In this document: positions 11,000-22,773 of the stretch, one piece after another
How the letters are laid out: every line of letters starts with the position of its first letter
Position numbering within the stretch: the first letter of the stretch is position 1
Assembly: GCF_040712315.1 (NCBI RefSeq)
Contig: NC_134015.1
Coordinates: forward strand, 42,801,464-42,865,463
Direction: 5' to 3'
Length of the DNA stretch: 64,000 nt
Origin: Castanea sativa
Taxonomy: Eukaryota > Streptophyta > Magnoliopsida > Fagales > Fagaceae
Made by a program: the position numbers and the translations under genes
The notes under the pieces: generated by a model
The model's input: only the letters and a program-made list of their open reading frames with translations
What the model was told of the DNA's origin: nothing
Databases searched by the model: none

Positions 11000-12755
11000 C
11001 TTTCTTTTTTATTATTATCTAAATATAAAATATAATAATTATGATAATAAGTAATAATCATTTATTAAGATTTTATTTGTATATGAAATTTTATATTATA
11101 ATATTAGGCATTTTTCTAAGATTGCACTTATATATGAAAATATATAATCTAACTTAAGGCTACAATTCGTACTAAAAATATTAACGACAAAGCTTGGTTG
11201 CAAACTTTGTTATAACTTGAGACTACAACTCTCACTAATAAAATTAATATAGTTACATATTTTGAAAATATAACTGCTGACTAATTGTATGTTGTATATG
11301 CTTTTAACATAAATGTCAAATGTTGCGCCTATCAGATGTTATTTACTATAAAATTTGTAAATTTATTTTTTATGTATGATTTTAGACTATAAAAGTTTTA
11401 AATTTAAACATTTGACTGATGATATAACTAATGATTTTTGATCTTTTGAAAATTTTGTAAGCATGGAAGATATAAGAAGAAAATGTAATCAAATGACGGA
11501 TTTGTCAAAATTCATATCTAATAAAAAGATATTGAATGAAGTTGTAACCTTAGACTCAACCAAGTTTGTAGCCAAACTTTGTATAAAAATTAATATGACC
11601 ATATATTTTAAAAATCTAACTGTTGAATTGCATATCCTTTATATTCTTAACAAATATGTCAAATATTTTATAAATTGGATGTTATTTAAATTACGACCCA
11701 TAAACTTATTATTTATGTATATTTTTAGATTACAAAAACTTGAAATTTAAACATTTTATTGGTGACAAAGCTATTGATTTTTTTTTTTTTGAAATTTCGT
11801 ATGCAAGGATCGAGAATAGAAGAAGAAAATGTAATCCAACAGTAGATTTGTTTAAATTCACATACAATAAAAGATATTGAGTGGAATTGAGTGAAATTGT
11901 TGCCAAATTTTATCAAAAGAAAAAAATGATATACCATGATTTTTTTTTTTGTTTAAATTCACATACAATAAAAGATTTAACATGATTTTAATGAAGATTT
12001 TAATTACAGAATTGAATTTAAACTAAGTTAAAAATATATACAAGAATAATGACATATAAAATTGTGAGACTCCTAAAGCTTAGCAGAATATTACTTTCAT
12101 GTTCGTGTCTTCTAATAAGTACTACTGTTTCCTCAAAAAAAAAAAAAATAGGAGGTCATTAAAAAGTCAAACATCTTCCATTTTATATAGAATATAGATG
12201 CATATCTAAATCATTATTTTTATAGTTGGTAACACATCTATATATATATATATATATATTAATAGGTAAAGCTTATAACTTTTTTTTAGAAAAAAGTAAA
12301 ACTTATAGAAAATTCAATTAGATTCTACAATTGAAATCTAATTTTGCGCATATGTGTCCTAAATTATTTATTTATTATATCTAAATGTATATTTTTTAAA
12401 ATATATTCTTGCATATACATAGATGTTACAAATTAGTTATTATAATAATGTTTACATCATGGTAGGATTTATTTTATAATAAGTATTATTTAAAAGGTAA
12501 TTCAAACGTTGTTTATTTGTTGATAAACATTCAGACATTGTTTAATTTCTATTCATGAGTTGATACAAATAATTCTAAGGTTGACGTGATAAAAGAATTT
12601 GTATAACCCCGAGATAACTTATTTTATTCCATTCAGGTTGATTTTCAGGGATTACCTGGCCGTCTCCTTTCCTTGCGGCAGGTAATCCTCAAGTATCGTG
12701 TACCCTTAATCAATGTTAAACAAAGAAAAACCAATAAAGTCAGCTGTGAAATTTG
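11000..12755. repeat. Segmental duplication, copy 2 (BAHD gene 1 upstream)
   Basis: Second copy of the segment at 7540-10090, leading directly into the promoter of BAHD gene 1. It lacks the solo LTR and the MITE found in copy 1. It includes a TA microsatellite at about 12239-12260 and further satellite-like blocks. No gene is recognised in it. Confidence 0.85.
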
Positions 12756-12778
12756 GACACTTATACCAACATTTTTGC

Positions 12779-12786
12779 TATATAAC
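12779..12786 (+). promoter_or_regulatory. TATA box of BAHD gene 1
   Basis: CTATATAA about 110 bp before the chosen ATG, at a normal distance for a plant promoter with a leader of roughly 80 nt. The split pseudogene has CATATAACT at a similar place. Confidence 0.6.
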
Positions 12787-12894
12787 CATGAAGGCCATGG
12801 TGGCTTTTCATCACTGAATGCCAGCAGCTACTTCTGCCTAGCTAGCTCTACCCTTGTTTTGCTGAACAGCTTGAGATTAATTTCTACTAAAACA

Positions 12895-14190
12895 ATGAAG
12901 GTTGAAGTGGAAGTTATCTCCAAGGACTCCATCAAACCCGATTTTCCAACCCCTGAACACCTCCGCCATTACAAACTCTCTTGCATTGACCAAATTACAC
13001 CCAAAATTTTCATGCCTTTCGTTCTCTTTTACCCGAAAGATGGCACTGCTAATTATAGCAATCTAGAGCGCCAAGACGTGATTAAGAAATCACTGTCAGA
13101 GACCTTAACACGATTCTATCCTCTAGCAGGACGGGTTAAGGAAAATCTTTGCGTTGATTGCAACGACGAGGGCGTTCACTATGTTGAAGCTGATGCCAAT
13201 TGCAAACTTTCTGAGTTTCTTGAGGATCCATCACCTGCTGAGGACAACAATTTCCTTCCATTTGAGCTGGATGATGTCAATGATCTTGCTTTAGCTGTTC
13301 AAGTTACCACCTTCAACTGTGGTGGCATGGTGCTCGGTCTGCTCTTTGCTCACAAGGTTTCCGATGCTTCCTCGTTCTTCTTGTTCCTCAACAGTTGGGC
13401 TGCTATTGCTCGTGGTTGTGGCGATGACATACCGCCTCCACAATTTGATTCTGCCAAGTTGTTTCCACCTGAGACTTTACCTAGCTTCGGTGCAAGCAGA
13501 GGGACGGGAAAGGACAAGATTGTGATAAAAAGATTTGTCTTTGATGCAACAGCCATAGCGGCTTATAGAGCCAAATACAACACAGACAACAAGAACATTG
13601 AATACCCACGTACAACTCGCGTGGAGGCCTTGTCAACTTTCATATGGAGTCGTTTCCTTGCTGCAACTCAACCAGAGAAAGACCCCAATAAGGTTTACGC
13701 AGTATTTCAAATCGCGAACCTGCGCACGAGGATGGATCCCCCTCTTTCAGAATATAATTTTGGAAACATGGGCTTGCCTGCAGTCTCCGCAGTCCCCTCG
13801 GACAGTGAGGATGGATTTTACAGTGTGATTACTCCAGTAAGAGAGGCCATAAAGAAAGTTAACAAGAACTATGTGAAAAATCTCCTAGAGAATGGTGGGC
13901 ATATGGATTTTATGAAGGAGCACGGGCAAAAGTTCATGAGAGGGGAGGTGGTCTCCTTGGCCTTCACAAGTTTGTGCAGGTTTCCAATATATGAAGCTGA
14001 TTTTGGGTGGGGGAAGCCTGCATGGGTTGGCTCGGCAAAATTGTCGTACAAGAATCTAGTTACTTTCTTCGACACCAAAGTAGGGAATGGAATAGAGGTG
14101 TGGATCAACTTAGAAGAGGAAGACATGGCTAAATTTGAAGTTGACAATGAGCTTCTGGCTTATGTTTCATCCGCAAAAGTTTCTGCATGA
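12895..14190 (+). CDS. BAHD acyltransferase, vinorine-synthase-like (gene 1)
   Basis: Intron-less gene for a 431-residue cytosolic acyl-CoA-dependent O-acyltransferase. Motifs: YPLAGR at 75-80, the catalytic HKVSD (HxxxD) at 153-157, and the structural DFGWG at 369-373 near the C-terminus; the length is normal for the family. The closest remembered relatives are the vinorine synthase / stemmadenine acetyltransferase clade, which acylate alkaloid or terpenoid hydroxyls, but the substrate cannot be read from sequence. The start MKVEVEVISKDSIKP matches the N-terminus of gene 2 and of the pseudogene. The open frame continues 74 codons upstream, but that part overlaps the TATA box and duplicated promoter, so it is leader and not protein. 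Confidence 0.95.
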   Translation: MKVEVEVISKDSIKPDFPTPEHLRHYKLSCIDQITPKIFMPFVLFYPKDGTANYSNLERQDVIKKSLSETLTRFYPLAGRVKENLCVDCNDEGVHYVEADANCKLSEFLEDPSPAEDNNFLPFELDDVNDLALAVQVTTFNCGGMVLGLLFAHKVSDASSFFLFLNSWAAIARGCGDDIPPPQFDSAKLFPPETLPSFGASRGTGKDKIVIKRFVFDATAIAAYRAKYNTDNKNIEYPRTTRVEALSTFIWSRFLAATQPEKDPNKVYAVFQIANLRTRMDPPLSEYNFGNMGLPAVSAVPSDSEDGFYSVITPVREAIKKVNKNYVKNLLENGGHMDFMKEHGQKFMRGEVVSLAFTSLCRFPIYEADFGWGKPAWVGSAKLSYKNLVTFFDTKVGNGIEVWINLEEEDMAKFEVDNELLAYVSSAKVSA

Positions 14191-14502
14191 ATGGATTCGG
14201 TAATAATCACCATCATGGCCTAAATGGCTTATTAAGTTATTATCTCGTTGTCTTTAAAAGAAAGATGACTATTCAAATAAAGTGTTAAGAGATTCTCAAA
14301 AAAAAAAAAAAAGTGTTATTTCCATACGTTTACTTTTCATTTATATCATCAAAAGTTTCTGTATGAACGGATTGGGTGATAATCACCGTCATTGCCTAAA
14401 TGGCTTATCAAGTTATTATCTCGTTGTCTTTAAAAGAAAGATGACTATTCAAATAAAGTTTTAAATATTATTTCCATAGGTTTACTTTTCATTTATATTT
14501 AG
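14174..14502 (+). repeat. 176-bp tandem duplication of BAHD gene 1 3' end, with poly(A) signals
   Basis: The sequence from CAAAAGTTTCTGCATGAA (last codons and stop) through the 3' UTR recurs 176 bp further on. Each copy has AATAAA (14276-14281 and 14452-14457), giving the transcript two possible polyadenylation sites. An A15 run lies between them at about 14298-14312. Confidence 0.85.
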
Positions 14503-14510
14503 ATGCAGTT

Positions 14511-15600
14511 ATAACTTATATACTTTCTTAGAAGTAGTGTAACTTAGTTTCAATCCCTATGTAGGACAAATGGTGGGATACATAAGGCTCAAAATTTTAA
14601 AGAATGGTAACAAGAGGAGAAATACAAAATAAGGACATGTATAATAGACATGGAAAAAAACTAAAACCTAGAAATACCTAGACTAGAATATATATTTATA
14701 ATTATTAAAAAGGTTCAAAATTATGACATGCGTTCCAAAGTCGATGCTCACAAAGACTAATTCTTAGATACTCTCAGAGTACGGAGAATAGTGTTCTCTT
14801 TTCTCATATTCATGGTAGAGTCCACTCATTAAATTTATGATAGAATCCACCATAAATATAAGAGAAATGAACACAATATATTTGTGCTCTAAGAATATGT
14901 AAGAATTTCTAGTCACAAAAGTAGAATGTGGAATTGTTGCTCAAAACAGATATTGATTGGGGATGGAGTATTGGAGTTGATCATTGAAGTAGTTGGAGTG
15001 ATTAATTAAATTTTAAGCAATAATCTCTTGCGTGACATATCTTAATGTAATAGACTTAACGGTATGGTAGCTTGCCCCTTGATGATATTGGCAATGTACA
15101 TTAGGGTTGCAACTTCTTGGCGAGGGACTTGGTATAGGATGGATAGTTAAAGAGTGTTGAGGATCAATGGCATTGACTTTGATCATCCCCATTGGTGGTG
15201 TGCGCTGTCGATTCTCTCAGTTGTAAGGTTCTCTCTGTCCTTCAATATGAGATTTATGATGCCTATTATGTCTTTGTTAAAACTCTAACTTTATAATGAC
15301 TTCGTCTTTGTGATGATGACGGTTTGTCATGTGACCTATGATGAAGTTCTCCTATTTTGAAATGATATTGGATATTTGTTTATTAATATTGCTTACAAAA
15401 AAAATTATGTAGATTTATGATGTTATTTTAAGAAGTTAATTTTATGCTACATTGTTTCATTAATTCTTTCAATATTATCACGAAGAAAATGATGACTATA
15501 GAACTTTAATTATGACAATTGCCAAATTATACATGTTTGCAAAATGTTCATTTGTATGAATCTTATATATATATATATTCTATACACACATCATATAAAC
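14511..15600. other. No gene seen
   Basis: About 1.1 kb of AT-rich sequence downstream of BAHD gene 1, without a convincing ORF, repeat pair or transposon end. Confidence 0.5.
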
Positions 15601-15603
15601 TTG

Positions 15604-15813
15604 TTAAAACGTGTGGCTGAAATACATGGACAATTTACAACAAATAGGTGTTGACCCAAACTTGCATTTAAGTTTGGGCTGGCTTTTCCCTGTTGCTTTG
15701 CTAGCTTTGAATCCCATTTCAATATAACCAATATTTTTTAGATTTTCTGGGTGAATGAGATGAACATGTTTGTCATGCCGAAGAAAGCGGTCCCCAGTCC
15801 AAACCTTAGTCAT
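15604..15813 (-). CDS. Short unrecognised ORF, possible gene scrap
   Basis: A 69-codon frame starting MTKVWTGDRFLRHDKHVHLI and rich in charged residues and Cys (KCKFGSTPICCKLS). The composition looks protein-like rather than random, but I do not recognise the family and see no flanking exons. It could be one exon of a lost gene or chance. Confidence 0.2.
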   Translation of the reverse strand: MTKVWTGDRFLRHDKHVHLIHPENLKNIGYIEMGFKASKATGKSQPKLKCKFGSTPICCKLSMYFSHTF

Positions 15814-16478
15814 ATATAGTAATAAAAAATCTGACTAAATAAATCAATGGAAATTGATTATAAAAACAAAATAACACGAACACAAAAGTTTTAGGAAAGA
15901 TAAAGACTGCAAAATTGTTATTACTGTTATGTTCATCACCCTCGGAAGACTAAGATCGAGCTGTAAGTGTAAGCTCTCCCTTTCTAGATTACTTCTCTCA
16001 TAAGTTTTTCCTTTGTACTTTATCCCATTTCAAATGAGGATAATTACTAGTGTACACAGTACACACAAGTCACAATTTACCCCAATGTACTATGTGTACA
16101 CTAGAGTGTGTGTGTCAAGGGAGAGTAGGGGGGCTTAAGAAATTTTTTTTAAGGATGGTCATAAGAAATTTTCAATTATACAAAATTTAATAAAATAGAA
16201 CTTCATATATTAACAATAAAATTTTTAAAAAAAAAAACACAAAAATATATAAAGTTTTAAAATTTCCTTGTATGAGTTTTCATATGCAAGCTACACCTTT
16301 TTCAAATTTTAGTAAATAATTTTTTTTTAAGGGCCTAATATCTTGTTAAGGGACCAAAATTTAATTTTTTTAGGTCTAAAAAATATAGGGTGGTCACCAT
16401 TTTTTTTAGGATAGCAAATCTTAAATTTTTAAAATTTATATGCACTTATTATTTTTTTTTCCAGGTAATCATGGTCCT
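15814..16478. other. No gene seen
   Basis: AT-rich. Contains an imperfect inverted pair TAGTGTACACAGTACAC / GTGTACACTA at about 16050-16105. No coding sequence. Confidence 0.45.
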
Positions 16479-17264
16479 CAAGGACGGATCCAGGTAGGGA
16501 CCCAAGGGGGCCCAGGCCTCCCCTGGGTACAAAAACTTTTTTATTTATAGTTATTATATGTTTAATTTTTGTAGTTGAGTCCCATTCCAAAACCTTAGGT
16601 CTCCCTTCTCTTCAATAAGCTTAGATAGCCTCATCCAAATAGAAAATATCCAACCTAAAAACTTAATAAAAATAATAAAAAATATTCACAATAATGATGG
16701 TATTTTAGCCCAAAAAAAAAAAAAAAAAAACTACTTTAACACCAAAGAACTAAAAAATCATGTGTTACTGGAGAAGTTAAAGTTAAATTTTTTGCTACTA
16801 CAGTAAACTGATATAAATACCAGTCGACTATTGCAACTTGTTAAAAATAAAATATAATATTTTATTAAGATTATATATAAGTTCTCTCTCTTCCTTTATT
16901 ATTTTAATGAGTTGTTTATATTATTTTAGATGTAGCGATAAAAAAAAATAGAACATTTGATATTGAATGTATTGTAAAGTGAGGTAGTAAAATAGATAAA
17001 GTAACTTTTTGAGATACTAAAAACTAAAATTTTTAGCGAATGCTCTAACTTCAAAAAATAAAATAAAAAATCCTAGCCAGGCTAGTATTAAAAAAAAAAT
17101 GTTTTTGTTTTTTTCTTTGTTAGTGAATGATTGCATCTTAATGTATTTAAAAATAACGATTTTGAGTATCTATAATTTTTTAATACTATATAGATGTCTA
17201 TTTGTAGTTTTTTTCCCCTTTATACTCTAGCCCTCGCTAACTTAAAATCCTGGATCTGTCCCTG
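16479..17264. mobile_element. hAT-like non-autonomous element
   Basis: The left end CAAGGACGGATCCAGG is mirrored by CCTGGATCTGTCCCTG on the right, the CAGGG(A/G)CGGATCCAGG-type inverted repeat seen in plant hAT elements. Flanking 8-mers ATGGTCCT (16471-16478) and GTGATCCT (17265-17272) match at 6 of 8 positions, fitting an aged 8-bp hAT target duplication. No transposase ORF; the inside is AT-rich. Confidence 0.65.
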
Positions 17265-17272
17265 GTGATCCT

Positions 17273-17606
17273 ATGACCACCCTAACTTCAATGTGGAGTC
17301 ATCATTGGTGTGTGTAATAGACACTACTCTTCAAATAGTATGTCAGAACAAAAATTTAATTCTGCGGTTTATATATATATATATATAGTTCATACTTTTG
17401 ATATTTGATGTCCTTATCAATGATGATTCAAAATGTATATATCAATGGCTTTAATGAAGATCCAAATCTCATGCAATTTGGCGACCGTCTCATACCATAA
17501 TTGCCATGGATTATGCAATCGGATTTATAAATGATGGGGTTACAATTAAATTTCCACTTGCATTCCCAAACACTTGGCAATACCCTCAAATAATCATTGT
17601 TGAGAC
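17273..17606. other. Left flank of R1, with a duplicated block
   Basis: No gene. The block ATTATGCAATCGGATTTATA and following sequence (about 17496-17580) recurs at about 36556-36640, on the far side of R1. Before R1 inserted the copies lay only a few hundred bases apart. GAGAC at 17602-17606 is the R1 target duplication. Confidence 0.6.
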
Positions 17607-18455
17607 TGTTTGTTGGTTTAGACCCCTCAATGTAGATTGTTTAATCTAATATATTAGCCAAGTAGTTACTTAGGTTAATTATTCAGACCTAAATTAAACA
17701 ATAATAGATCAATTCTTGCAAAGTAGCGGAAAATAAAGAACACCACGATATGATAACCTAAGAAAACTAATGAAATCAACAGTTTCAAGGTAAAAACCTG
17801 GGAGGATTTGACCTAGCTATCCTCAAGGTAAAACAAATCCACTATAGAGAATCGAAATTTTTACAATTAGATTTAACCCTAAATCTATTGCTACTTCCAG
17901 TAGTAACTTACTAGCACAACCACGTGCAAGCTCAAAATTCACAGACTCATTCTCTCTTGGATTTGCAGAACTCAAGCACCCATGCTTGTGACTTTGAGAT
18001 CCCACTCAAAGGTTTCAGATCACGGCTTGTTGAACTATGCAGCAACTAGATTCCACCAACACTTGATTGTAGATCTTGTTCTGGTAGATGCTTGTAGAGT
18101 TAAAAGATACAGAACCTCTCAGATCTCACAGGAGTAACTCACAAGTCTTCCTTGAGTCTTCAAAACCTAGCTAGTGTTAGACTAAAACCATAAACGTTTT
18201 TGCGGGTTAGGCCTATTTAAAATTCTGTAGAAATTATTTTTCTGCGATTTTCGATCGATCGAGCTTCACCATTCAACTGGTCAAGCTTCACAGAAAAATA
18301 AACATTTTTCCTGCAATTTGTACCTTCTTGAGTTTTAACTTGTACAACTTTGAGCAATGTCTAACACCTATTCTAGACATGTTTTTGTTCTCAAGTTGCC
18401 AACACATACAAGTTAAAATTCTAAACATTTAATCCTAAATATTTAGAACCTAACA
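17607..18455 (-). repeat. R1 3' LTR
   Basis: 849 bp, TGTTTGTTGG to CCTAACA on the plus strand. Carries the palindromic TTTCGATCGATCGAGC motif (about 18247-18262) in U3. It pairs with 35337-36207. Confidence 0.9.
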
Positions 18456-20095
18456 ATCTCCCCCTTTGGCAATCCGTGAAGAATTAGCCCAACTTACACA
18501 TTGTTGCCCAAATACAATTCCATCACAATCCACTAACCATTAGTTGCTAGAATAGGTAGCAGATGAGAAAGAATTAACTTGTAAATTCCTAAAGCACTCA
18601 AAACAAAACCATAAACGCGTGTATGGAAATTACATTATAAATCCAAAATATAAAAACTGAACTTGAATTCACAAAACATAAGTGATAGACAGAATATCAA
18701 ATGAATAAACATCAAATAAACTATCACACCCCAAACCCAAAAGAGTCCAAAGAGTGAGAGAAGATCCACTAAGAGCGAGAACATAGGAGTTTTTTTTTTT
18801 TTTCTTTCCTTTCTTCTCCTCAACACATGATAAGGATAAATGACCACACTAAATCCCCAAATCACAAGTCAAAGCTCTATAACAAATTTACAAACAATAA
18901 AAATTACAAATAATGTCTCCAAATATACATGAAATTCCAAAACTCCAAATGGATCAACATCAAATCACAATCCTTCCTATGATAGGCAACCTCAACGATA
19001 GAATCTATGCCTACCATGCCCAAGGCTAACAAACCTCAAAAGCCCAACCTCCGATAGAATTAGCTATGGCCTCAATAAATTCAGAAAGTTGAGTCACCAA
19101 CCAATCATAGCATAAATCTCTCAATTAGCATAATGCTCCAATCACCACCAATAAAACAAGCTCCATGCCCGAGGTATAGCAAATTTATCTAAAAAACTGT
19201 TGGAGAGTAGAATGAGCTAAAGCCCAGTAAGTAGCATAATTAATGAGGGTGGGGAGAAATGAAAGTTTCATGATGATAAACAGATTTCAAAACATGTTTT
19301 AGTTTGGGAAATTTCTAACTAAATACTACAAGATCATTTTCAATAAAAATGTGACAAGAATGATTAAATGATGAAACACAAAGTTTCTCAAAATAATACA
19401 TACGGTAATTTATCTCAAATATACCACACTACCACATAATCCGGTCAGGGGATCCATCCATTCACAGCTAGCATGATATTTTTCTCTTTGGCATGTAGAC
19501 TCTTGGCCCCATGGACAGCAGCCTCACCCATACCCTTAAGGTTTTTCTCTCCCCCATAGGTAGTAGAGAGTGCGTCAGATAGGACCTCTTTTGCATGTGG
19601 TCTTTTGGCCCCATGGGCAATAGCCTCACTCACATACAATCAAGGAACCTCTTTCCCCAATGGGCAGCAGGGAAGAACGCGTCATCTAAAGTGCAAGGGC
19701 ATTAACCTGGATCTGATTCCGTTGTCATAAAGACTACGGAAACCAAATCGGGAGATCACCTGGAACTCACACATGGCATGGTGTTAAAATCACATAAAGC
19801 TCATATGTTACATTACTTTGAAACACATAGTTTATATCCAGGTAGTTTTAGAAAAACTTTAAATAATCTAACTTCCACAAAGTTTGTAGGGTTTTCAACT
19901 TCATTCTTGTCAAGAGATTTTCTATCAATTACCACATAATAAGACAAGATAAGCATCTTTAAATTTTCTAATATACCATAAAATCCAAGATTTCCTTATC
20001 AAAGATTAAATAAAAGATACTCATTTTTCCATGACAACAATTTATACATTTCTCCAAATGCAATACCAAATATGATGCATTTACATATATAATCA

Positions 20096-20818
20096 TGTTC
20101 GTTTTTAGACCCCTTAAAACACAACCAGATTAACCTATTTATTTAGCCAAGTGATTTACTTAGGTAAATTATACAGATCTAGGTTAACACATATAAATCA
20201 TATTATTGACAAGTATGGAAAATAAATAATACAAATGATATGATAACCAAAGAAAACCAAACCGGTAAAAAACCTAGGGAGGATTTAACCTAGCTATCCT
20301 CAAGGTAAACTGAATCCACTATGAAATAATTGAAGTTTACACAATAGCGACTTAGACTACTAACATCCTATTGCTACCTCGAGTAGGAAACTTACTACCA
20401 CGACCACGTGACAGCTCCGAGTCCACGGACTACTTATTTCTTGGATTCCCAGCAAGCACAAGCACTCCTGCTTGTATATCTTTAAGCTCTAGCATCTGCA
20501 ACTGAATTGATCACCAAGCTCTTGACATCAATCTAGATCTTGATAACCCTAAGTGTATGTGAAGGCAAACATCTCTAGATCTTACAAGAGATTCACCCAC
20601 ACAACATAAAGAGCCTCTTTAAAACGTGGCTAGGGTCTTCCCTTTTATACTTAAGACAAAACATAAAACTATACACGTAAAACGGGCTTGAGTTGAGTTG
20701 GAAAATTCTGCAAAAAAACAACCTGCATGAGCTTCGATCGATCGAGTTTAATTTTCGATCAATTGAGCCATGCAGATTTACACAGTAAATCCTGCAAAAT
20801 ACTCGATTCCAACTTAAA
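20096..20818 (-). repeat. R2 3' LTR, truncated in U3
   Basis: Matches 25508-25699 plus 27590-28100 of the 5' LTR, then diverges after ACTCGATTCCAACTT. The first roughly 130 bp of U3 and the adjacent polypurine tract are missing. Palindromic TTCGATCGATCGAG lies at about 20733-20746. Confidence 0.8.
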
Positions 20819-22773
20819 TACAAAACACAAACACAAACTTAACTACTATCCGTGACAAAACAGCCTATTACAAAATCTGTGACAAAACACAAACTTAAAC
20901 AAAATGCTCAAAGTTACAAAAACAGCCCATTACAAAATCATTGCCCACTACAAAATCATTGCCCAACACAACAAATTCAACCTAACTACTATCCATCAGT
21001 TGCAAGTGTAGACAGCAGCACGACTGAATCAACCTGTATATTCCTGTAACACTTAACAAACACATAAACGCATGTTTGGAAAATAAAGACATAAAAACAG
21101 TAAATCAACAAATATGCAAACTAACTCTCCCCCTAAGTTAGATACATAAAAAATATATAAATTTATTTTCTCCCCCTTTCAAAAACAATTTCAACTCCCC
21201 CTAAATAAAACATACTTGTATTTTCCACACATACTTGTATTTTTCACACATATTCCCACATTTCATCTAAAAGTCCCCCTTTTTGTCACGTATTGACAAA
21301 GACAACTCAAATAAAGAGTGAACAGAAAACATACACAACAAAAGTCAAGAGAAAATAAAGAATCAAGGAAACAAATGAAACTAGCTCTATAGAGAATAGA
21401 GGCAACTCCCCCTACAAAGAGCAACAACTCCCTCTAAGAACAACAAAGGTTAAAAACAAGCTTCTCCCCCTATAAAAATAGGAAAAACAAAACAAGTTTT
21501 GGGAAAAACAATTTTGGGGAAAATATAGGAGGTGGGGATAAATAAAAGACACAAACCAAACTAAAAACAAATGAGGATTCACTTGAAGAAAAATATTCTC
21601 TCTTTCAATATATGCAAACTTAACACTATGTGACTCATAAATAGTTGCATGATATTTGCACATTAATTATCCATCATATCTCTTAAGAAAAATATTTTCT
21701 GTAGTTCACACATAAAAAATAGCATATACTAAAATATACAAAGGACTCAAAAATTAATCAATAAATTTTAAATCAAGTTGAGTACCCAATTTAGGAAAGT
21801 GTATGCATGTTATGTGTGAAAACAATGAGAGATATGACCGTAAAACTGCAAGATGGATACAAAAAATAATGCAATGCATGTGAATCCTAAACACAAATGA
21901 TGCATGAAAAAAAAAAGTTTGGTCAAAAATTTAAAATCTGAAAATTTTTCAGTTTCAATTGGTCGAGCATTGATCGAATACCAATCGAGTCAGGTAGAAG
22001 CTAACCAAAAAATTTTAACGCATTTTCAATCGATCAAGAAACAACTTCGATCGATCGAAAATCTGAAAAATTTAAAATTTTGAAAAACAGAGCAATTTTA
22101 TGCAGAAACTCCTCAAAGCACAATATTTCATGAATGAAATGCATGAGTATGAGATCAAAGTTTTTCAAAAACACTTGTATTCAACCCAGATTTTCCAAAA
22201 ACAAGTTTTTCAATCAATTTGTCCTCAAAAACTCAAACTTTAAAACACATTTTGCATTAAAATCAAGGAGTTTTTAATCTTGGATGGCCACAACAAGATC
22301 ACACAAAATATCATGTACTAAGTCAACAAAGAGTAACTTGTATAGTGTGTGCAACTAGCAAAAACTTGAGATACATGTGAGGTGATATGTAGATAGTAAT
22401 CAATCACAATTTCTACAAAATTCATCGCATAAAGTTGAAAGAGACTCTCATTTAGAGAGTTACATCATATAACTCCTACATCTCCTAGAAAACAAGCTTG
22501 CAATCATGTAAGTTTCTTGAATTTGCCTCATAATATACACACCAATTTTATTTAATTTGAAACTTATTAAAATAGCCAAGATAATGTACACACCAATTTT
22601 ATTTTATTAAATTCATTATAGTCCAATAATGAACACACCAATTTTAGCATTTAAACCAAGGCTACACCTTATGTTCTTTTTGTGCATGGGCACACTTTTT
22701 CGAGCACAAAATCTTATGATATACACTAAGGTGTTCATGATTGGCTAGTAAACAATGGTGAGATGGTTATTTA
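20819..22773. other. R2 internal region, decayed ORF2 zone and palindrome block
   Basis: No intact coding sequence. From 20819 to 21170 it matches the R1 3' internal end (for example TTCCTGTAACACTTAAC and ACATAAACGCATG). The purine-rich motif sits at about 21271-21283. A cluster of GATCGA-type palindromes (about 21960-22065, including TTCGATCGATCGAAA) lies upstream of where ORF2 should be on the minus strand. Confidence 0.6.

Noticed and set aside
12673..12894. In-frame 74-codon N-terminal extension of BAHD gene 1
   Set aside because: It overlaps the TATA box and sequence duplicated upstream without a gene; family proteins start at MKVE/MTIE.
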